A stretch of 64,000 nt of DNA from Nocardia abscessus (GTDB lineage: Bacteria > Actinomycetota > Actinomycetes > Mycobacteriales > Mycobacteriaceae). The notes under the pieces were generated by a model. That model was given only the letters and a program-made list of their open reading frames with translations. It was not told the origin of the DNA and searched no databases. Numbering within the stretch: position 1 is the stretch's first letter; every line of letters starts with the position of its first letter. The stretch spans positions 62,001-126,000 of the forward strand of contig NZ_JADLQO010000008.1 of assembly GCF_015477775.1 (NCBI RefSeq), given 5' to 3'. Positions 62,948 to 64,000 of the stretch are shown one piece after another. Both the position numbers and the translations under genes were made by a program.

Positions 62948-63064
62948 ATGGACGACGCCGCGCTGCTGAGCTACCGCCTGGCCAAGCCGGGCGCCTGGCA
63001 GGACGAGCCGTAAGAGGGCGACGCCGTCGTGCGCAAACTGCCGAAGTCCAAACGCCCCACCTGA
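62948..63064 (+). pseudogene. Decayed YjbR/MmcQ-family fragment
   Basis: MDDAALLSYRLAKPGAWQDEP is read to a TAA at 63011; the same frame continues EGDAVVRKL to a TGA at 63062. YjbR/MmcQ proteins begin with a very similar block in which DEP is followed by W-EGD, so the TAA stands where Trp is expected. Everything after about 38 codons is gone. It starts 8 bp after the VWA gene. This is a short remnant, not a working gene. Confidence 0.6.
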
Positions 63065-63117
63065 CCGAAAGCCTTCGTTAAGGGAACCTTTGGCACGTGC
63101 CGACAAGATCGGCAGCC

Positions 63118-64000
63118 ATGGTGAACAGAACGCCGCGCGATCCGGCGGCGGCGCACAACAACTATTCGTTCCAGGTCGACCTGCGCGGGATAGTCGATCT
63201 GCTCTCGCACCACCTCTACTCGAGCCCGCGGGTCTACCTGCGCGAGCTGTTGCAGAATGCCGTCGACGCGGTCACCGCGCGCACCCTGTCGGAACCGGGG
63301 GCGCCCACCGCGATCCGGCTCACCGTAGACGGGTCCGGCCTGCGGCTCAGCGATCCCGGTGTCGGCTTGACCGAGGCCGACGTGCACCGGTTCCTCGCCA
63401 CCATCGGCCGTTCCGCCAAGCGCGACGACATCGAAGGCGCACGACGCGAGTTCCTCGGGCAGTTCGGGATCGGCCTGCTGGCTTGTTTCACCGTCGCCGA
63501 GACCATCCGGGTGGTCACCCGATCGGCCACCGACCCGACCGCACCGCCCGTCGAGTGGCTGGCCGCCGCCGACGGCACGTACTCGGTGCGCTCGCTCGAC
63601 CCGAGTGAACATCCCGAGCCGGGCACCACGGTGTGGCTCGCTCCGCGCGGGGGAGCGCAGGCATGGTTCCGGCCGCAGCGGGTGATCGATCTGGCGCGTG
63701 AGTTCGGGTCGCTGCTGCCCTACGAGGTGACGGTGGAGGCGGACGGCGTCGTGACGACGGTCACCGACGGCGTTCCGGTCTGGCGCCGGGCATATCCGAC
63801 GCAGGCCGAGCGCCGGATCGCCCTGCTCGACTACGGCCACCACACGCTGGGCTTCCCTCCACTCGATGTGATCGACCTGGACGCCGGTCCGGCCGGAGTA
63901 AGCGGCGTGGCGTATGTGCTGTCCCAACCGGGGAACCCGTCGGAGAGCAGTGCGCATCGGGTGTACCTGAAGGGGATGCTGCTGGGTGACGCGGTGCGCG
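63118..64000 (+). CDS. HSP90-family (HtpG-like) ATPase, 5' part; runs off the window
   Basis: 294 residues visible, reading to the window end. GHKL ATPase motifs: YLRELLQNAVDAV (Asn/Asp for ATP and magnesium), DPGVGLTEADV and GQFGIGLLACFTVAE. It differs from standard HtpG in the loops, and a second domain (VTTVTDGVPVWRR, VYLKGMLLGD) is of the HSP90 middle type. It is probably an HSP90-like homologue with a special role. ATG 63118 or GTG 63121 can be the start; no strong ribosome site is seen. Confidence 0.85.
   Translation, partial: MVNRTPRDPAAAHNNYSFQVDLRGIVDLLSHHLYSSPRVYLRELLQNAVDAVTARTLSEPGAPTAIRLTVDGSGLRLSDPGVGLTEADVHRFLATIGRSAKRDDIEGARREFLGQFGIGLLACFTVAETIRVVTRSATDPTAPPVEWLAAADGTYSVRSLDPSEHPEPGTTVWLAPRGGAQAWFRPQRVIDLAREFGSLLPYEVTVEADGVVTTVTDGVPVWRRAYPTQAERRIALLDYGHHTLGFPPLDVIDLDAGPAGVSGVAYVLSQPGNPSESSAHRVYLKGMLLGDAVR

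Overview
The window looks like a chromosomal segment of a high-GC, mycolate-type actinobacterium, most likely Nocardia or a close relative. This rests on several things: very high G+C at third codon positions, frequent GTG starts, mycobacterial-type families (mIHF, an RqlH-type helicase, EspG/WXG-like ESX proteins, a KstR-type operator), and a backbone colinear with the M. tuberculosis stretch that runs from tig to the Rv2425c homologue. The genus is inferred, not proven.

Layout. (1) 0-4 kb: protein quality control, with the 3' end of tig, then clpP1, clpP2 and clpX. (2) 4-24 kb: an accessory block. It holds a STAS protein, an L7/L12 C-terminal-like mini-protein, an AhpD-like protein, a ketosteroid isomerase under a KstR-like box next to an AraC regulator, a DHFR-like reductase, an mIHF paralogue, an FdhD/molybdopterin oxidoreductase pair, an FHA protein, TetR and GNAT genes, and a lipid-linked group (glpD, TetR, AGPS-like flavoenzyme, diacylglycerol kinase). 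The lipid group matches the order Rv2249c-Rv2252 of M. tuberculosis. The block ends with a cupin regulator divergent from a thioredoxin-reductase-like enzyme. (3) 24-37 kb: core genes valS, folC, a DUF4233 gene, ndk, rne, rplU, rpmA, obg and proB. (4) 37-59 kb: a second accessory block. It holds an orphan ESX-type set (EspG-like, WXG-like, PPE-like with a proline-rich repeat tail), a secreted small protein, and a tight operon for esterase, SDR, diiron protein, Baeyer-Villiger-type monooxygenase, MerR regulator and O-methyltransferase. After these come GrpB, a 2-hydroxyacid dehydrogenase, a LigD-type polymerase domain, a PemK/MazF-like toxin-antitoxin pair, an RqlH-like helicase, an epoxide-hydrolase-like enzyme, RtcB, a glutamine-synthetase-like ligase with an amidohydrolase, and a ribokinase-like kinase. 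(5) 59-64 kb: core proA with the MoxR ATPase and VWA partner, a decayed YjbR/MmcQ fragment, and the start of an HSP90-family gene.

How the genes fit together. The Clp genes form one proteolytic machine with candidate ClgR control. glpD, the AGPS-like flavoenzyme and DagK all act around glycerol phosphate and phospholipid metabolism, and share a divergent promoter with a long palindromic operator. The 40.8-47.1 kb operon looks like an oxidative route for a hydrophobic carbonyl or ester substrate. proB and proA, adjacent in many bacteria, are separated here by about 22 kb.

Regulatory texture is rich. At least nine genes show a TAnnnT-like hexamer 5-8 nt before an ATG or GTG start, with no Shine-Dalgarno site, which suggests leaderless transcripts. 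Several palindromes and hairpin terminators can be placed precisely. No rRNA, tRNA, CRISPR array, insertion sequence or prophage was recognised.
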